From Prado023 sp963788325 (lineage in GTDB: Bacteria; Actinomycetota; Actinomycetes; S36-B12; CAIYMF01): a stretch of 64,000 nucleotides of DNA. Both the position numbers and the translations under genes were made by a program. A model generated the notes under the pieces. That model was not told the DNA's origin. It saw nothing but the letters and a program-made list of their open reading frames with translations, and did no database searches. Location: assembly GCA_963788325.1 (NCBI GenBank), contig CAWBGJ010000006.1, forward strand, positions 1-64,000. The letters are read 5' to 3'. Shown here piece after piece: positions 8,041 to 16,508 of the stretch. The first letter of the stretch is position 1. Each line of letters begins with the position of its first letter.

Positions 8041-8517
8041 TTAGTCCCGCAGGAGCTCCTCGATCCGTGCGAGGGTGCGTTCCATGCTCTCCCGGGTGTG
8101 CTCTGCCAGTAGTGGCTTGAGCAGGAAGCGGGTCGGCAGGGCCTCGGTGCTCACGTCCCAGGTCTCCCGGATCCTGGTGCCGCCCTCGACGGGCTCGAGC
8201 TCGTAGCGCCATGTGCGTCCCGTGAACAGCAGCGTCAAGGGGGTCGGCGCGAGCGTTCGCCAGGCGATGCGGCGACCCTCCTCGAACTCCGTCACAACGT
8301 TGCGGGTCGCGTAGGGGACCCGCCAGTGCATGTCCATCCCGAAGGAGTCGCCCAGACCCAGTCGGCGCCCGTCGCGGCGGGCGCCCTGCACCGTGCCCGA
8401 CCCGTCGAAGTCGCGGTGGCGCTCGGGCCGGGCCAGCAGGTCGAAGACCGCTTCCGGGGGCGCCGGGACGACGCGTTCGACGCAGATGGGCTCAGGACGC
8501 AGGCTCGGGGATGGCAC
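8041..8517 (-). CDS. SRPBCC-fold protein, copy A
   Basis: Product of 158 residues. VERVVPAPPEAVFDLLARPERHRDFDGSG is the N-terminal signature of SRPBCC (START/Bet v1-like) proteins, and the typical strands and C-terminal helix follow (ETWDVSTEALPTRFLLKPLLAEHTRESMERTL). The fold binds hydrophobic ligands in its cavity; the ligand is unknown. The start is GTG at 8517. It is nearly identical to the gene at 33006-33482 (ATG start there), so the two are recent duplicates. Confidence 0.88.
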   Translation of the reverse strand: MPSPSLRPEPICVERVVPAPPEAVFDLLARPERHRDFDGSGTVQGARRDGRRLGLGDSFGMDMHWRVPYATRNVVTEFEEGRRIAWRTLAPTPLTLLFTGRTWRYELEPVEGGTRIRETWDVSTEALPTRFLLKPLLAEHTRESMERTLARIEELLRD

Positions 8518-8846
8518 GCCCCCAGTCTCGCCGCACGCAGCAGGTGCCGCGACTTGCTCCCGGGCGGTAGCCCGGAAACTCGGTCCAGGGGGTGCTCCGC
8601 TCGACGTTCCGTGCAGGCACAGAGCCTCGAGCCACCGAGCACCATCCCGCCGCGAGTTGGACGCCTGGGGGGAGTCATCCCGGTCCAGATGGGTGCCCTC
8701 CTGGGGTTGGACGCTGGAGGATCCGGTCAGCGCTGGGCCACCAGGGGGAGGCGCGGCAGCCGGGATAGAAGAGCAACCAGCCAGGCGGCCTGTTCACCGT
8801 CTCCCGCGCCCCCCGCTGACTCGCGCGCAAGAGGCTGGCCGTCGCG
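8518..8846. other. intergenic region, nothing recognised
   Basis: About 330 bases upstream of SRPBCC copy A and downstream of the HAAS-domain gene. The first 50 bases resemble the upstream flank of copy B at 33483-33530, so the duplication extends slightly past the start codon. No gene, repeat or hairpin could be supported in the rest. Confidence 0.5.
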
Positions 8847-9548
8847 TCATGCGGCCCGGGCGGCCGCTCGTCGGGTGAGTCGGGTCATCAGCCAGCCGCC
8901 GCCGAACAGGATGAGGGCTACCGCGATCCAGGTCCCGGCGTACACCCCGTTGACCCCGACCAGCCCGTAGCCGATCAGTGGCAGGATGCCCATGAGCAGG
9001 GCCGCCCCGGGGACCAGCATCACGACCGCCGCTTTCTCTCGGCCCACCCATAGCGGGGACAGTCCCACGAGCAGGGCGATTGTGGCCCACAAGGGCAGGG
9101 TGAACATGATCGCGGCCAGGGACCCGAGCAGCGGGGACCCGGTGAGCTCGGCGGACGCGGGGTCGGTGGCCCCATTCACAGTGGTTGTGACCACAGCGCT
9201 CATCCCCCCGATGATGATCAGGACGAACAGCAGCGCGATCACTTGGAGGATCACCACCAGGACCGGCACCCAGACCCGGCTCATCGGCCCGACCCGGGGC
9301 GCTGGCGGGGGAGTAGCCGGTGGCCGACCGGCGTAGGCCTCGTCGGCCACGGCGTGGGGTGGACCGAGTTCGGCCAGGGCTGCGCGCACGTCGTCGTCGG
9401 TGACGGGGTCGCTGCCGGGCAGGGCGGTGTCGAGGTGCTCGCGGACCCCGGCCATCACCTCGGCCCGGTCACCGGGGTCGATGCCGGCGAGCAACTGGTC
9501 GAGGTCCTCGAGATACGAGGCAACCAGGGGGTGGGTCGTGGGGGTCAT
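8847..9548 (-). CDS. HAAS-domain (DUF1700-like) membrane protein
   Basis: Product of 233 residues. Residues 1-65 form a helical domain (YLEDLDQLLAGIDPGDRAEVMAGVREHL, then DDVRAALAELGPPHAVADEAYAG), the HAAS/DUF1700 signature. A Pro-rich linker and four hydrophobic segments (about 92-215) follow, with a basic C terminus. Its ATG shares a base with the stop of the PadR gene (TGATG). PadR-HAAS pairs are standard in Gram-positive bacteria: the PadR protein represses the operon and the HAAS protein is the membrane partner. Function otherwise unknown. Confidence 0.85.
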   Translation of the reverse strand: MTPTTHPLVASYLEDLDQLLAGIDPGDRAEVMAGVREHLDTALPGSDPVTDDDVRAALAELGPPHAVADEAYAGRPPATPPPAPRVGPMSRVWVPVLVVILQVIALLFVLIIIGGMSAVVTTTVNGATDPASAELTGSPLLGSLAAIMFTLPLWATIALLVGLSPLWVGREKAAVVMLVPGAALLMGILPLIGYGLVGVNGVYAGTWIAVALILFGGGWLMTRLTRRAAARAA

Positions 9549-9895
9549 CAGTGGTCTCCTCCAGCTGTGAGCGCGGCGTCGACCGCGTCTCGGAATGGGG
9601 TCCAGGTCCGGGTGAACGCGGTCAGCGCATCCCGCCCGCCCTGAGTCAAGGCGTAGTACCGCCGGGGTGGGCCCTCAACTGATTCCTGCCAGGTCGTGTC
9701 GACCAGGCCCGCCCGACGCAGCCGGGCCAGCAGCGGGTACAGGGTGCCCTCGCTGGACATCAGCACTCCGTCAGCGGTCAGCCGCCGGGCGATCTCCAGC
9801 CCGTAGAGCTGCTGGTCGGTGAGCATCGCCAGGATGCAGTACTCCAACGCACCCCGTCGAAGGTTCGACAGGATCCCGTCATCACCGAGTACCAT
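9548..9895 (-). CDS. PadR-family transcriptional regulator
   Basis: Product of 115 residues with a PadR winged helix: GALEYCILAMLTDQQLYGLEIARRL, then SSEGTLYPLLARLRRAGLV and the wing PPRRYYALTQGGRDAL. It has no C-terminal dimerisation extension beyond one helix, so it is a PadR-s2-type member. It is coupled to the HAAS-domain membrane protein immediately downstream, which it probably regulates. Confidence 0.92.
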   Translation of the reverse strand: MVLGDDGILSNLRRGALEYCILAMLTDQQLYGLEIARRLTADGVLMSSEGTLYPLLARLRRAGLVDTTWQESVEGPPRRYYALTQGGRDALTAFTRTWTPFRDAVDAALTAGGDH

Positions 9896-10044
9896 GCGTC
9901 ACACGCTAGCAGACGTCGTCACCCTCGACAAGGGCTTGATCCAGAGCGGCGTGTGCCGTGGCCGCGCCGACGGGGTGCTGCATAGCGCCGCGAGTCGACC
10001 ACCCCGGCGTCCGCTCACCTTGGGCGGCGACTGGCGATGTCTGG

Positions 10045-10725
10045 TCAGTGCGTGGGTTCCTCTGGGGGTACGCCCTTGATGAGGAGCCATAGCGCGAGGC
10101 TGACCTCGGCGATGAAGCCGATCGCCCAGGAGGGGTAGCTGATCGCGGGGTATCCGGGTGCGAGGAGCGCCTGCAGGAACCAGACGAGGACTGCGACGCC
10201 GTCCAGCAGGAGGAGCCATCCGAGGAACCGGGGGAGGAACCCCGAGCGCAGGACGAGCCAGCCCAAGGGGAACAGCCAGGCGGAGAAGAACACCTGGGCC
10301 ATGATGAAGCTGGTCTGGTGGGTGGTGACTGACAGCATCGCCAGGGCGTCGAGTTGCGGGCCGGTGAGTCCCACGGCGTCGCTCTGCGCGAGAACGGCGA
10401 ACAGGGGCAGGTAGCTGGCGCACTGCACCGCCACCCCGATCGCGTTGAGCACGAGCAGGAGCAGGGCGAGCGGTTCGTTGACTGGGCGCAGGAGCACGTA
10501 GAGCGCCCAGGCTGTGAGGACGAACAGCAGCGCCGAGCTGATCGCTGCGACCAGCCCTAGCCGGAACAGCACCTCGTTGCTCGTGATGGTCGCGCGCAGC
10601 GTGTCCGCGTCGCGGAGCCCGATGTTCCCAATCTGGCTGGCCAGCACGTTGGCCAGGACGTAGGCGAGGTACAGGCCGCCCGCCCAGCGAGCGACCGTGG
10701 TCCGTGGCCGTGCCGTCCCGATCAC
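10045..10725 (-). CDS. DUF4386-family membrane protein
   Basis: Product of 226 residues with six to seven hydrophobic helices. The family pattern is visible: an early RWAGGLYLAYVLANVLA helix, the polar DADTLRATITSNEVLFRLGL segment, and the later FFSAWLFPLGWLVLRSGFLPRFLGWLLLLDG block, the most conserved part of DUF4386. It begins one base after the stop of a second, shorter DUF4386-like gene, so both are co-transcribed. Biochemical role unknown. Confidence 0.82.
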   Translation of the reverse strand: MIGTARPRTTVARWAGGLYLAYVLANVLASQIGNIGLRDADTLRATITSNEVLFRLGLVAAISSALLFVLTAWALYVLLRPVNEPLALLLLVLNAIGVAVQCASYLPLFAVLAQSDAVGLTGPQLDALAMLSVTTHQTSFIMAQVFFSAWLFPLGWLVLRSGFLPRFLGWLLLLDGVAVLVWFLQALLAPGYPAISYPSWAIGFIAEVSLALWLLIKGVPPEEPTH

Positions 10726-10726
10726 G

Positions 10727-11239
10727 TCAGCCTCCTTGTTGGGTCATCGGTGTGCGTGGAGCTGCCCCAGTCTGCTCTCGACGGGTGGCCAGCCCGATCG
10801 CCACCCCGAGGGCCAGGACGCGGAACACGTTGAACGCCGTCGCTACGAGCAACCAGTGGCCGGGGTCGGGCACTCCCGATCGCAGTTTCGAGGGCACCTC
10901 GACGAACGCGGTGAGGAGGATGAGGGCGGCTGCGCTGAGCCACAGGGCCCGGCTCAGCGGGCCGGTGCCGGGGACCCGCTGCGGGTATCGCGCGAGCACC
11001 AGAGCCACGACGCTTGCGAGGAGCAGCCCACCGACGGCTGCCTCCACGAGCATCGGCACATAGGCAATCGACAATGCGGACCGATATGCGGCGGCGATCG
11101 GGGTCACCGAGATGACGAGGTTGGCTGACCAGAACGCGACCGCTCCGGCCACCGCAGGTCTGCGCCAGTCGCTGTGGGGCGACCTCGCGGGCTTCGCACT
11201 CCGGGACCCGGACGAGGGGACCTCGACGACATTCATCAT
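10727..11239 (-). CDS. DUF4386-like membrane protein, shorter partner
   Basis: About 170 residues with five hydrophobic segments and an N-terminal polar region (SGSRSAKPARSPHSDWRRP). It resembles the downstream DUF4386 protein in helix spacing but lacks the conserved Phe-Leu-Gly-Trp block. Two adjacent ATG codons (11239, 11236) lie just after a GGGAG; either could start. It is separated from the downstream gene by one base. Function unknown. Confidence 0.65.
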   Translation of the reverse strand: MMNVVEVPSSGSRSAKPARSPHSDWRRPAVAGAVAFWSANLVISVTPIAAAYRSALSIAYVPMLVEAAVGGLLLASVVALVLARYPQRVPGTGPLSRALWLSAAALILLTAFVEVPSKLRSGVPDPGHWLLVATAFNVFRVLALGVAIGLATRREQTGAAPRTPMTQQGG

Positions 11240-11680
11240 CACTCCCACGGGCCAGACCCACGATCCGACCCGACTTCATCATCCCGCCGAACGGGCCCGA
11301 TAGCGAGGTGGCTGCAACACCTCACGCACCGATAGCGCGGGCGCTGGTGCGTCACACCGCGAAGGACTGTCAAGCGCCGCTCAGCGCCACTCCACGTCGA
11401 TGCGCATAGCCTTGGCGGCCGCTCGCCCAGCTCAACTCACCCAGCGTGACCGAGGCCGGGTTTGCCCATGCCCGAGGTTGGATTGATCGCCAATGTGTCG
11501 GAGTAGGGTGTGGGCAACTAATCCCTTTGGCGTGGGCAGGTCCTCGCCCGCAGTATCGCGGGCAAATACTTGGCCAGACCAGGAGTAGTGGTCTACGCCC
11601 CCTATGCCTCGCCCTGGAGGGGGTCACCGAAACACCCGGCCATTGCTACCGGCCGGGGTAGTGGTCGGATGCTCAATGGG
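11240..11680. other. intergenic region with two hairpins
   Basis: No supported gene in about 440 bases. ACGCACC (11324-11330) pairs with GGTGCGT (11346-11352). CCCGGCC (11635-11641) pairs with GGCCGGG (11651-11657) just downstream of the minus-strand gene ending at 11681 and is a possible terminator for it. Confidence 0.4.
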
Positions 11681-12475
11681 TCAGACCAGGGATGCGCACT
11701 GACCGATCGCGCGGCCACCGACAGTGTTGACGCTTCCGGGTACGAATCCGCCGGACACGCCGGGCTTCAGTCCGGCGCAGATCAGGTTGCGTCCCACCGT
11801 GTTGCGGACGATGTAGACCGCACCGGAGGCGCCCGGGTGGTCCTCGGTCAGCGTGATGTGCAGCAGCGTCGCGTTCCTGCCGACGGAGTTGAAGAGCACT
11901 CCGAGCCATTCGGTCCGCTGTCCGGCGATCGTGAGGTTGCCCTCGATCGTGTTGTTCTTGACCGACCAGATCGGTCCACCGCCCCCGAGCAGCGTGACGT
12001 TGCCCTTGACCGTGACCCCGTTCAGCAGAACGAGTTCCGCGCCGAGGGCTGTGACGTTGCCTTTGACAGTGATGGTGGTGCGGACGTCTGGGGCGTCCTC
12101 GTCGGAGTAGCAGGCATGCCCCGAGTTGCCTGTGAACGAGGGTGGCTGGCAGCCCAGCCCGAGGAACGATCCCGAAGCCGCGGTGACGTTGTGTCCGACG
12201 GTGATAGTCGAAGGCGCGCCCTGGGCGTCGAGGCTGGCGCCGGACCTCACAGTCACGTTCCCGGCGACCCGGATCACGGCATCAGCAGACACGGAGCACT
12301 CGCCCGTGACGGTGATACTGGCGTAGCTGCCTGATGGGATGGCACCACCGGTGCACGTGTACGCCTTCGACGTGTGCGTGCTGGACACGGCGCCCATCGC
12401 CGGTCCACCTGAGAGCACGAGTGCTCCCGCAACAGCCAGGGTGCCCAAGACCCTGCGCCGCTTGTCTGTCCTCAT
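11681..12475 (-). CDS. secreted beta-solenoid protein (polymer-forming-like)
   Basis: Product of 264 residues. The ATG at 12475 (MRTDKRRRVLGTLAVAGALVLSGG) begins a clear signal peptide ending near MGAVSS. The mature part has many short repeated strands of the form I-T-V-x-G-N-V-T (for example VIRVAGNVTVRSGA, TITVKGNVTALGAEL, GVTVKGNVTLLG), the pattern of a beta-solenoid related to bactofilin/polymer-forming proteins. About six Cys suggest disulfides outside the cell. A possible DtxR/IdeR-type iron box lies 137 bases upstream (12612-12630). Function unknown; a structural or surface role is inferred. Confidence 0.72.
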   Translation of the reverse strand: MRTDKRRRVLGTLAVAGALVLSGGPAMGAVSSTHTSKAYTCTGGAIPSGSYASITVTGECSVSADAVIRVAGNVTVRSGASLDAQGAPSTITVGHNVTAASGSFLGLGCQPPSFTGNSGHACYSDEDAPDVRTTITVKGNVTALGAELVLLNGVTVKGNVTLLGGGGPIWSVKNNTIEGNLTIAGQRTEWLGVLFNSVGRNATLLHITLTEDHPGASGAVYIVRNTVGRNLICAGLKPGVSGGFVPGSVNTVGGRAIGQCASLV

Positions 12476-12611
12476 GAGCAGTAACCCTTCTCTCGCAACC
12501 CCGTGCCCCCCAAGCCGACTGGTGCAATCCCTTCGTGCGTGTCGGGGCGCCCCGCTCGCCGAGTCCCGACAGAGACGATGCGGCATCCCAGACGACCACC
12601 CAGCCCGTTGG

Positions 12612-12630
12612 TGAGGCTACGCTTACCTAA
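12612..12630 (-). promoter_or_regulatory. possible DtxR/IdeR iron box
   Basis: The minus strand reads TTAGGTAAGCGTAGCCTCA, matching the published 19-bp DtxR/IdeR consensus at 14 of 19 positions, including both TTAGGT and CCT halves. It lies upstream of the secreted solenoid gene (minus) and of the Doc antitoxin operon (plus). Single-site match only. Confidence 0.4.
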
Positions 12631-12776
12631 CCTCGGAGGGCAATGGGTGACTGCGGGCGGCTGCGCGAACCAGACTGCCTGCCGTCGTTCGCCACACCAA
12701 GAAGTCCCAGTGCGTGGGCGCCGATTTCGCCCACTGTGGGGCGCCCGTCGTCGAGTGTCGAGGGACTCGGCAAGGT

Positions 12777-12795
12777 CGGTACCGCAGTGGTACCG
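12777..12795. promoter_or_regulatory. inverted repeat upstream of the Doc module
   Basis: CGGTACC, five-base spacer GCAGT, then GGTACCG: a perfect 7-bp inverted repeat ending eight bases before the antitoxin ATG. It is probably the autoregulatory operator of the antitoxin, judging from position and symmetry. Confidence 0.6.
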
Positions 12796-12803
12796 TTTGC
12801 CCT

Positions 12804-13001
12804 ATGGCGATGAACCTCCGACTCACCGACGCCGAGAGCGACGCCCTGCGCGCGAAGGCCGAACAGGAGGGGCGCTCGATGCAGGAAGTCGCCCGCGCCG
12901 CCATCGCCCAGTACGTCTCGGACCGCCCCCAGCGACTGCGCGTCGCGATCCAGCGCGTGAGCACTGAGGATCGCGAGCTGCTCGAGCGACTGGGCAAGTG
13001 A
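12804..13001 (+). CDS. antitoxin of a Doc-type module (ribbon-helix-helix)
   Basis: Product of 65 residues starting MAMNLRLTDAESDALRAKAEQEGRSMQEVARAAI, an Arc/CopG-like ribbon-helix-helix DNA-binding start. A basic linker and an acidic C terminus (VSTEDRELLERLGK) follow, the part that would wrap the toxin. It overlaps the toxin gene by four bases (GTGA at 12998). Antitoxins of this shape are commonly paired with Doc toxins in actinomycetes. Likely represses its own promoter through the repeat at 12777-12795. Confidence 0.85.
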   Translation: MAMNLRLTDAESDALRAKAEQEGRSMQEVARAAIAQYVSDRPQRLRVAIQRVSTEDRELLERLGK

Positions 13002-13387
13002 ACGCTGAGGAGGTCGACTACCTGTCGGTCGAAGACCTCGTGGAGATTGCGACAGGGGTGATCGAACACGTCGTGGTCAGAGACGCCGGCCTGCTGGCGG
13101 CAGCCGCAGCTCGCCCCCAGATCACCGTCTTCGGCGATGATGCCTACCTGACCTTCGAGGACAAGGCCGCAGCCCTGCTGCACTCACTGGTCAGCAATCA
13201 CGCCCTCGTGGATGGGAACAAGCGCCTGGCATGGTCGGCAGCCCGCATCTTCTGCCTGCTCAACGGACGGGACCTGACCTACACCGTCGACGAGGCCGAG
13301 GACCTCATGCTCAGCGCGGCGTCCGGCCACCTCGACGTGCCGCAGATCGCCGCCTGGATCGTGGCCCACCTCGCGACTGAGTCCTAA
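12998..13387 (+). CDS. doc: Doc-family toxin (Fic fold)
   Basis: Product of 129 residues. It carries the Doc/Fic active-site motif HALVDGNKR (H-x-F/L-x-D-G-N-K-R) at about residues 66-74, after the usual DAYLTFEDKAAALLHSLVSN helix, and the N-terminal YLSVEDLVEIATGVI of Doc proteins. Doc phosphorylates EF-Tu and stops translation until its antitoxin binds. All catalytic residues are present and the length is normal. GTG start, translationally coupled to the antitoxin. Confidence 0.92.
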   Translation: MNAEEVDYLSVEDLVEIATGVIEHVVVRDAGLLAAAAARPQITVFGDDAYLTFEDKAAALLHSLVSNHALVDGNKRLAWSAARIFCLLNGRDLTYTVDEAEDLMLSAASGHLDVPQIAAWIVAHLATES

Positions 13388-13408
13388 CGCCGCGAGCCGG
13401 GCGCCTTC
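13379..13408. repeat. 30-bp repeat spanning the doc stop codon, copy A
   Basis: The 30 bases that include the last codons of doc, its TAA and CGCCGCGAGCCGGGCGCCTT recur with one mismatch at 20788-20817. A shorter part (CGCCGCGAGCTGGGCGCCTT) follows the mini-repeat at 18442. This links it to the dispersed mini-repeat family. Confidence 0.55.
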
Positions 13409-13697
13409 CGCGGGCGTGGCAGCGCCCACTATGAAGCAGCTCGCCGGCCAACCATGTCGTGTCGGTCCGCCTCGGCGCTTCCAGATTCGCCATGACCTTC
13501 TCGGGAAAGCGACCCCCCACCCTCAAGGCCGGGTCGGATCCGGGATCGTCCGAAGGCGGTCCCGCGCTGCTCGCGGTGGGTCCTGTGTCGTGCCTGCCGA
13601 AGTCGCATTGCGAAACAGTCGGGACCATCTTCCCTTGACAGCTCGGCCGTGTCATGCTTCCTGCGGGAGGGTCTCCTCCCCAATCAGGAGGAGACCC

Positions 13698-15206
13698 ATG
13701 AAGAAATCGCTCATCGCGGCTGTCGCAGTCGCCCTCGCGGCGGGCGGGTTGATAGCCCCTGCCGCTGCTAACCCCCCCGCGCCACCAGAACCCCTTGCGA
13801 CGATTACCGGCTACGCGCCAGGCGCCGAGGGATCCAACTTCGTTTCCTTCTGGTGTGGGGACGGCGAAGGAGAAAGGATCGACAGCGGCGAGCAGGACAT
13901 CACCTACCGGCTCCTGCCAGACCCGCCGACCGGTTCCCAGTACACCCTCGCCGTCGTGAAGGCCGGGGGCGGTGAGCGCGAAAACACCATCTTCGGCTCG
14001 CCCTCAGCCGGTGAGCACGTGTGGGCCGACACCGACGGGAACGGTCAGTGGAACCCCGGTAGTGGTGATCTCTTCATCACCCAAGTCATCTACTGCTGGG
14101 ACGACCAGGTCGAGCCGGAGCCATGCCCGCCCGGGTCCTACTCGCCGACCGGCAACGCCCCTTGCGCGGAGGCCCCGCCCGGGACCTTCGTCAACACGAC
14201 GGGAGCGACCCAAGCGACCCCGTGCCCCGTCGGTACCTACCAGAATCTGGCGGGCCAGCTCTCGTGCTTCTTCGCGCCGCCCGGGACCTTCGTCGACTCG
14301 GCGGGAGCGACCCAAGCGACCCCCTGCCAGGTCGGTACCTACCAGAATCTGGCGGGCCAGCTCTCGTGCTTCTTCGCGCCGCCCGGGACCTTCGTCGACT
14401 CGGCGGGAGCGACCCAAGCGACCCCCTGCCAGGTCGGTACCTACCAGGACCTGGCGGGCCAGCTCTCGTGCTTCTTCGCGCCGCCCGGGACCTTCGTCGA
14501 CTCGGCGGGAGCGACCCAAGCGACCCCCTGCCAGGTCGGTACCTACCAGGACCTGGCGGGCCAGCTCTCGTGCTTCTTCGCGCCGGCCGGGACCTTCGTC
14601 GACTCGGCGGGAGCGACCCAAGCGACCCCCTGCCAGGTCGGTACCTACCAGAATCTGGCGGGCCAGCTCTCGTGCTTCTTCGCGCTGCCCGGGACCTTCG
14701 TCGACTCGACGGGAGCGACCCAGACGACACCAGCACCTCTGGGGACTTATGTCGCCACGATCGGGGCTGCGTTCCCGACGGACTGCCCGAGCGGGACGAC
14801 CACCCGATCCGTGGGGTCCGACAGTGCCGATGACTGTGTGCCGGTCTTGCCGGTCTGGACGCTGAGCGGCTTCTACCAGCCGGTCGACATGGGTGACGTG
14901 TGGAACAACGTCAAGAGCGGCTCGACAGTGCCGCTGAAGTTCGAGGTCTTCGCCGGGGCGACCGAGTTGACCGATGTGGCCGTTGTTGACAGTTTCGTGA
15001 TCAAGGGTGTGACCTGTGCGGCCGGCATCGTCGTCGATGACATCGAGTTCACGACCACAGGTGGTACCACACTTCGCTATGACAGTACCGGTGGCCAGTT
15101 CATCCAGAACTGGCGAACGCCCAAGGGCAAAGCGGGATATTGCTACGAAGCAACCCTGACGACTGACGATGGGTCGTCCATATCGGCGTCCTTCAAGTTG
15201 AAGTAG
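13698..15206 (+). CDS. secreted Cys-rich tandem-repeat protein with PxKF domain
   Basis: Product of 502 residues. The ATG at 13698 follows AGGAGG; MKKSLIAAVAVALAAGGLIAPAAA is a signal peptide. Residues about 30-140 form an N-terminal globular part. About 162-365 contain five tandem 34-residue units plus a partial sixth, each of the form GTFVDSAGATQATPCQVGTY then QNLAGQLSCFFAPP, with two Cys per unit; they resemble GCC2/GCC3 or TNFR-like extracellular repeats. The C-terminal 110 residues (VWTLSGFYQPVDMGDVWNNV, STVPLKF, ending SISASFKLK) are a PxKF-type domain. There is no sortase motif or membrane tail, so it is released or bound non-covalently. Function unknown, perhaps a surface adhesin or stalk. 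Confidence 0.85.
   Translation: MKKSLIAAVAVALAAGGLIAPAAANPPAPPEPLATITGYAPGAEGSNFVSFWCGDGEGERIDSGEQDITYRLLPDPPTGSQYTLAVVKAGGGERENTIFGSPSAGEHVWADTDGNGQWNPGSGDLFITQVIYCWDDQVEPEPCPPGSYSPTGNAPCAEAPPGTFVNTTGATQATPCPVGTYQNLAGQLSCFFAPPGTFVDSAGATQATPCQVGTYQNLAGQLSCFFAPPGTFVDSAGATQATPCQVGTYQDLAGQLSCFFAPPGTFVDSAGATQATPCQVGTYQDLAGQLSCFFAPAGTFVDSAGATQATPCQVGTYQNLAGQLSCFFALPGTFVDSTGATQTTPAPLGTYVATIGAAFPTDCPSGTTTRSVGSDSADDCVPVLPVWTLSGFYQPVDMGDVWNNVKSGSTVPLKFEVFAGATELTDVAVVDSFVIKGVTCAAGIVVDDIEFTTTGGTTLRYDSTGGQFIQNWRTPKGKAGYCYEATLTTDDGSSISASFKLK
14181..14790 (+). repeat. 102-bp tandem repeats inside the secreted protein gene
   Basis: Units begin at 14181, 14283, 14385, 14487 and 14589, with a diverged partial unit from 14691; each full unit is 102 bases (34 codons). 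The inner units are nearly identical at DNA level, so they were recently amplified or homogenised and copy number could vary between strains. Confidence 0.9.
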
Positions 15207-15222
15207 CGCCCCTCAACTCAAA

Positions 15223-15272
15223 GCGAAGATGCGCTGTGCGTTCAGGATCCGGAGCGCACAGCGCATCTTCGC
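15223..15272. terminator. strong hairpin after the tandem-repeat gene
   Basis: A perfect 18-bp stem (15223-15240 with 15255-15272) and 14-base loop, starting 16 bases after the stop codon. No T-run follows, but the stem is long enough to act as a terminator or mRNA 3' stabiliser. Confidence 0.75.
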
Positions 15273-15854
15273 GCCCCGGTCGGCGGAGAGCTGATCGAGC
15301 ACTCGCACGCATCGATGGATTCGGACTCGACCAGGAGACCTCAGACTTGTTCACTTGGAGCAACACGATGCGCATCATCGGGCTGCAGCCGCTGGGGCCA
15401 GCCCCCAGAACGCCGGACTGATGACGCGCTCCGCAGGCGAGTGAACGATCCGCCGGTCGCGGCAACAGGCTCCGCCCCGATCGCTTTCATCACGTTCAGT
15501 TTCGCCCGCCAGCAACCCCACGGGTGGACGACCCTCCCGTCGCGCTGGTGAGGAGATAGGCCGAAGCCGAGCAGTCTCATAACCACGGATCCCGCGAGGC
15601 CCTTGATCGTCGCGGGCGACTGAGCTGAGACAAGACCGGCTACGCCGCCCGAGATCGACCAAGCCTTCCGCGTATCGCGCACGTTGGTCCGGGCTGCTGA
15701 GCGGTCGGCGGTCTGGGGACTGGCAACCGCGCGCTGATCCAGATCGGACTCTGTCCGCGGGGGTCGCGTTCACTCCCGCCATCGTGCGGACAGCGCCGCA
15801 CCCTGACGTTGATCACCCTCGGGGGCTCCTGCGTTCACCCGCGCACTGGCACTG
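15273..15854. other. 580-base stretch without a supported gene
   Basis: Open frames exist on the minus strand (around 15341-15780), but none has a convincing start, ribosome site or family similarity. Codon bias is unlike that of neighbouring genes. It may hold gene debris. Confidence 0.4.
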
Positions 15855-16508
15855 TCAGGAGGCTCGGTCGGCCAGGTCCGGCCGGCTGGTCCAGTCCAGG
15901 CCTGACGCCGATCTGATGGCTGCGGCCAGGGCGGCGGTGCGCAGGTTCGGGGAGATGTCCATGGGCAGCGCGGAGATGACCCCGATGTCGGTGATCCCCA
16001 CGAAGCCGAAGATGGCCCGCAGGTAGGGCACCTGGTGGTCCAAGGGGTGTAGCAGGGAAGCCTCGGAGTAGTCGCCACCGCGGGAGGTGACGATCACCAT
16101 CTGCCGACCCTTAACGAGGCCCACGGGGATCCCCTGCTCGTTGAAGGCGAAGAGGTGCCCGGGTTGCACGATCACATCGATGAGGTGCTTGAGGGCGTAG
16201 GGAGCGCCGAAGTTCCACATCGGGCAGGTGATCACGTACTTGTCGGCGGTCAGGAATCGCTGCACGAGCGCCTCGATCGGGTCCCAGGCCTCGGACTGCC
16301 GCTCATCGAGGTCCTGCCGGGACATGAGCGTGTACTTGGCGTCGGTCGGCGTGCCCCCGAGGTCGGGGAGGTCGGTGGTGAACACGTCCAGCTCATCGAC
16401 GATGACCTCCCCATGCTGCTCGGCCAGCGACTCGAGGAGCACCCTGGACACGGCCAGGGTGTTGGACTGCTCGCTGCGAGGTGTCGCGATGATGTGAAGG
16501 ACTCGCAC
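15855..16508 (-). CDS. azoR: FMN-dependent NADH-azoreductase
   Basis: Product of 217 residues with a flavodoxin-like fold: VRVLHIIATPRSEQSNTLAVSRVLLE (phosphate-binding loop), CPMWNFGAPYALKHLIDVI (the conserved P-M-x-N-F-x-x-P motif around the FMN and quinone/azo site) and IVTSRGGDYS. The GTG start at 16508 has AGGAGG six bases upstream; longer readings are rejected. The family reduces azo dyes and quinones with NADH and protects against quinone or electrophile stress. It is monocistronic here. Confidence 0.88.
   Translation of the reverse strand: MRVLHIIATPRSEQSNTLAVSRVLLESLAEQHGEVIVDELDVFTTDLPDLGGTPTDAKYTLMSRQDLDERQSEAWDPIEALVQRFLTADKYVITCPMWNFGAPYALKHLIDVIVQPGHLFAFNEQGIPVGLVKGRQMVIVTSRGGDYSEASLLHPLDHQVPYLRAIFGFVGITDIGVISALPMDISPNLRTAALAAAIRSASGLDWTSRPDLADRAS

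Noticed and set aside
14181..14790. Possible CRISPR array
   Set aside because: The 102-bp units are contiguous, coding and without spacers; this is a protein repeat.
14004..14865. Long repetitive frames on both strands inside the tandem-repeat gene
   Set aside because: They only mirror the 102-bp periodicity of the secreted-protein gene; Arg/Ser-rich products without starts.
15341..15782. Overlapping minus-strand reading frames after the tandem-repeat gene
   Set aside because: Two frames over the same bases look equally poor, with no start signal and no recognised motif; group II intron debris was considered but no domain V-like hairpin or reverse transcriptase motif was found.
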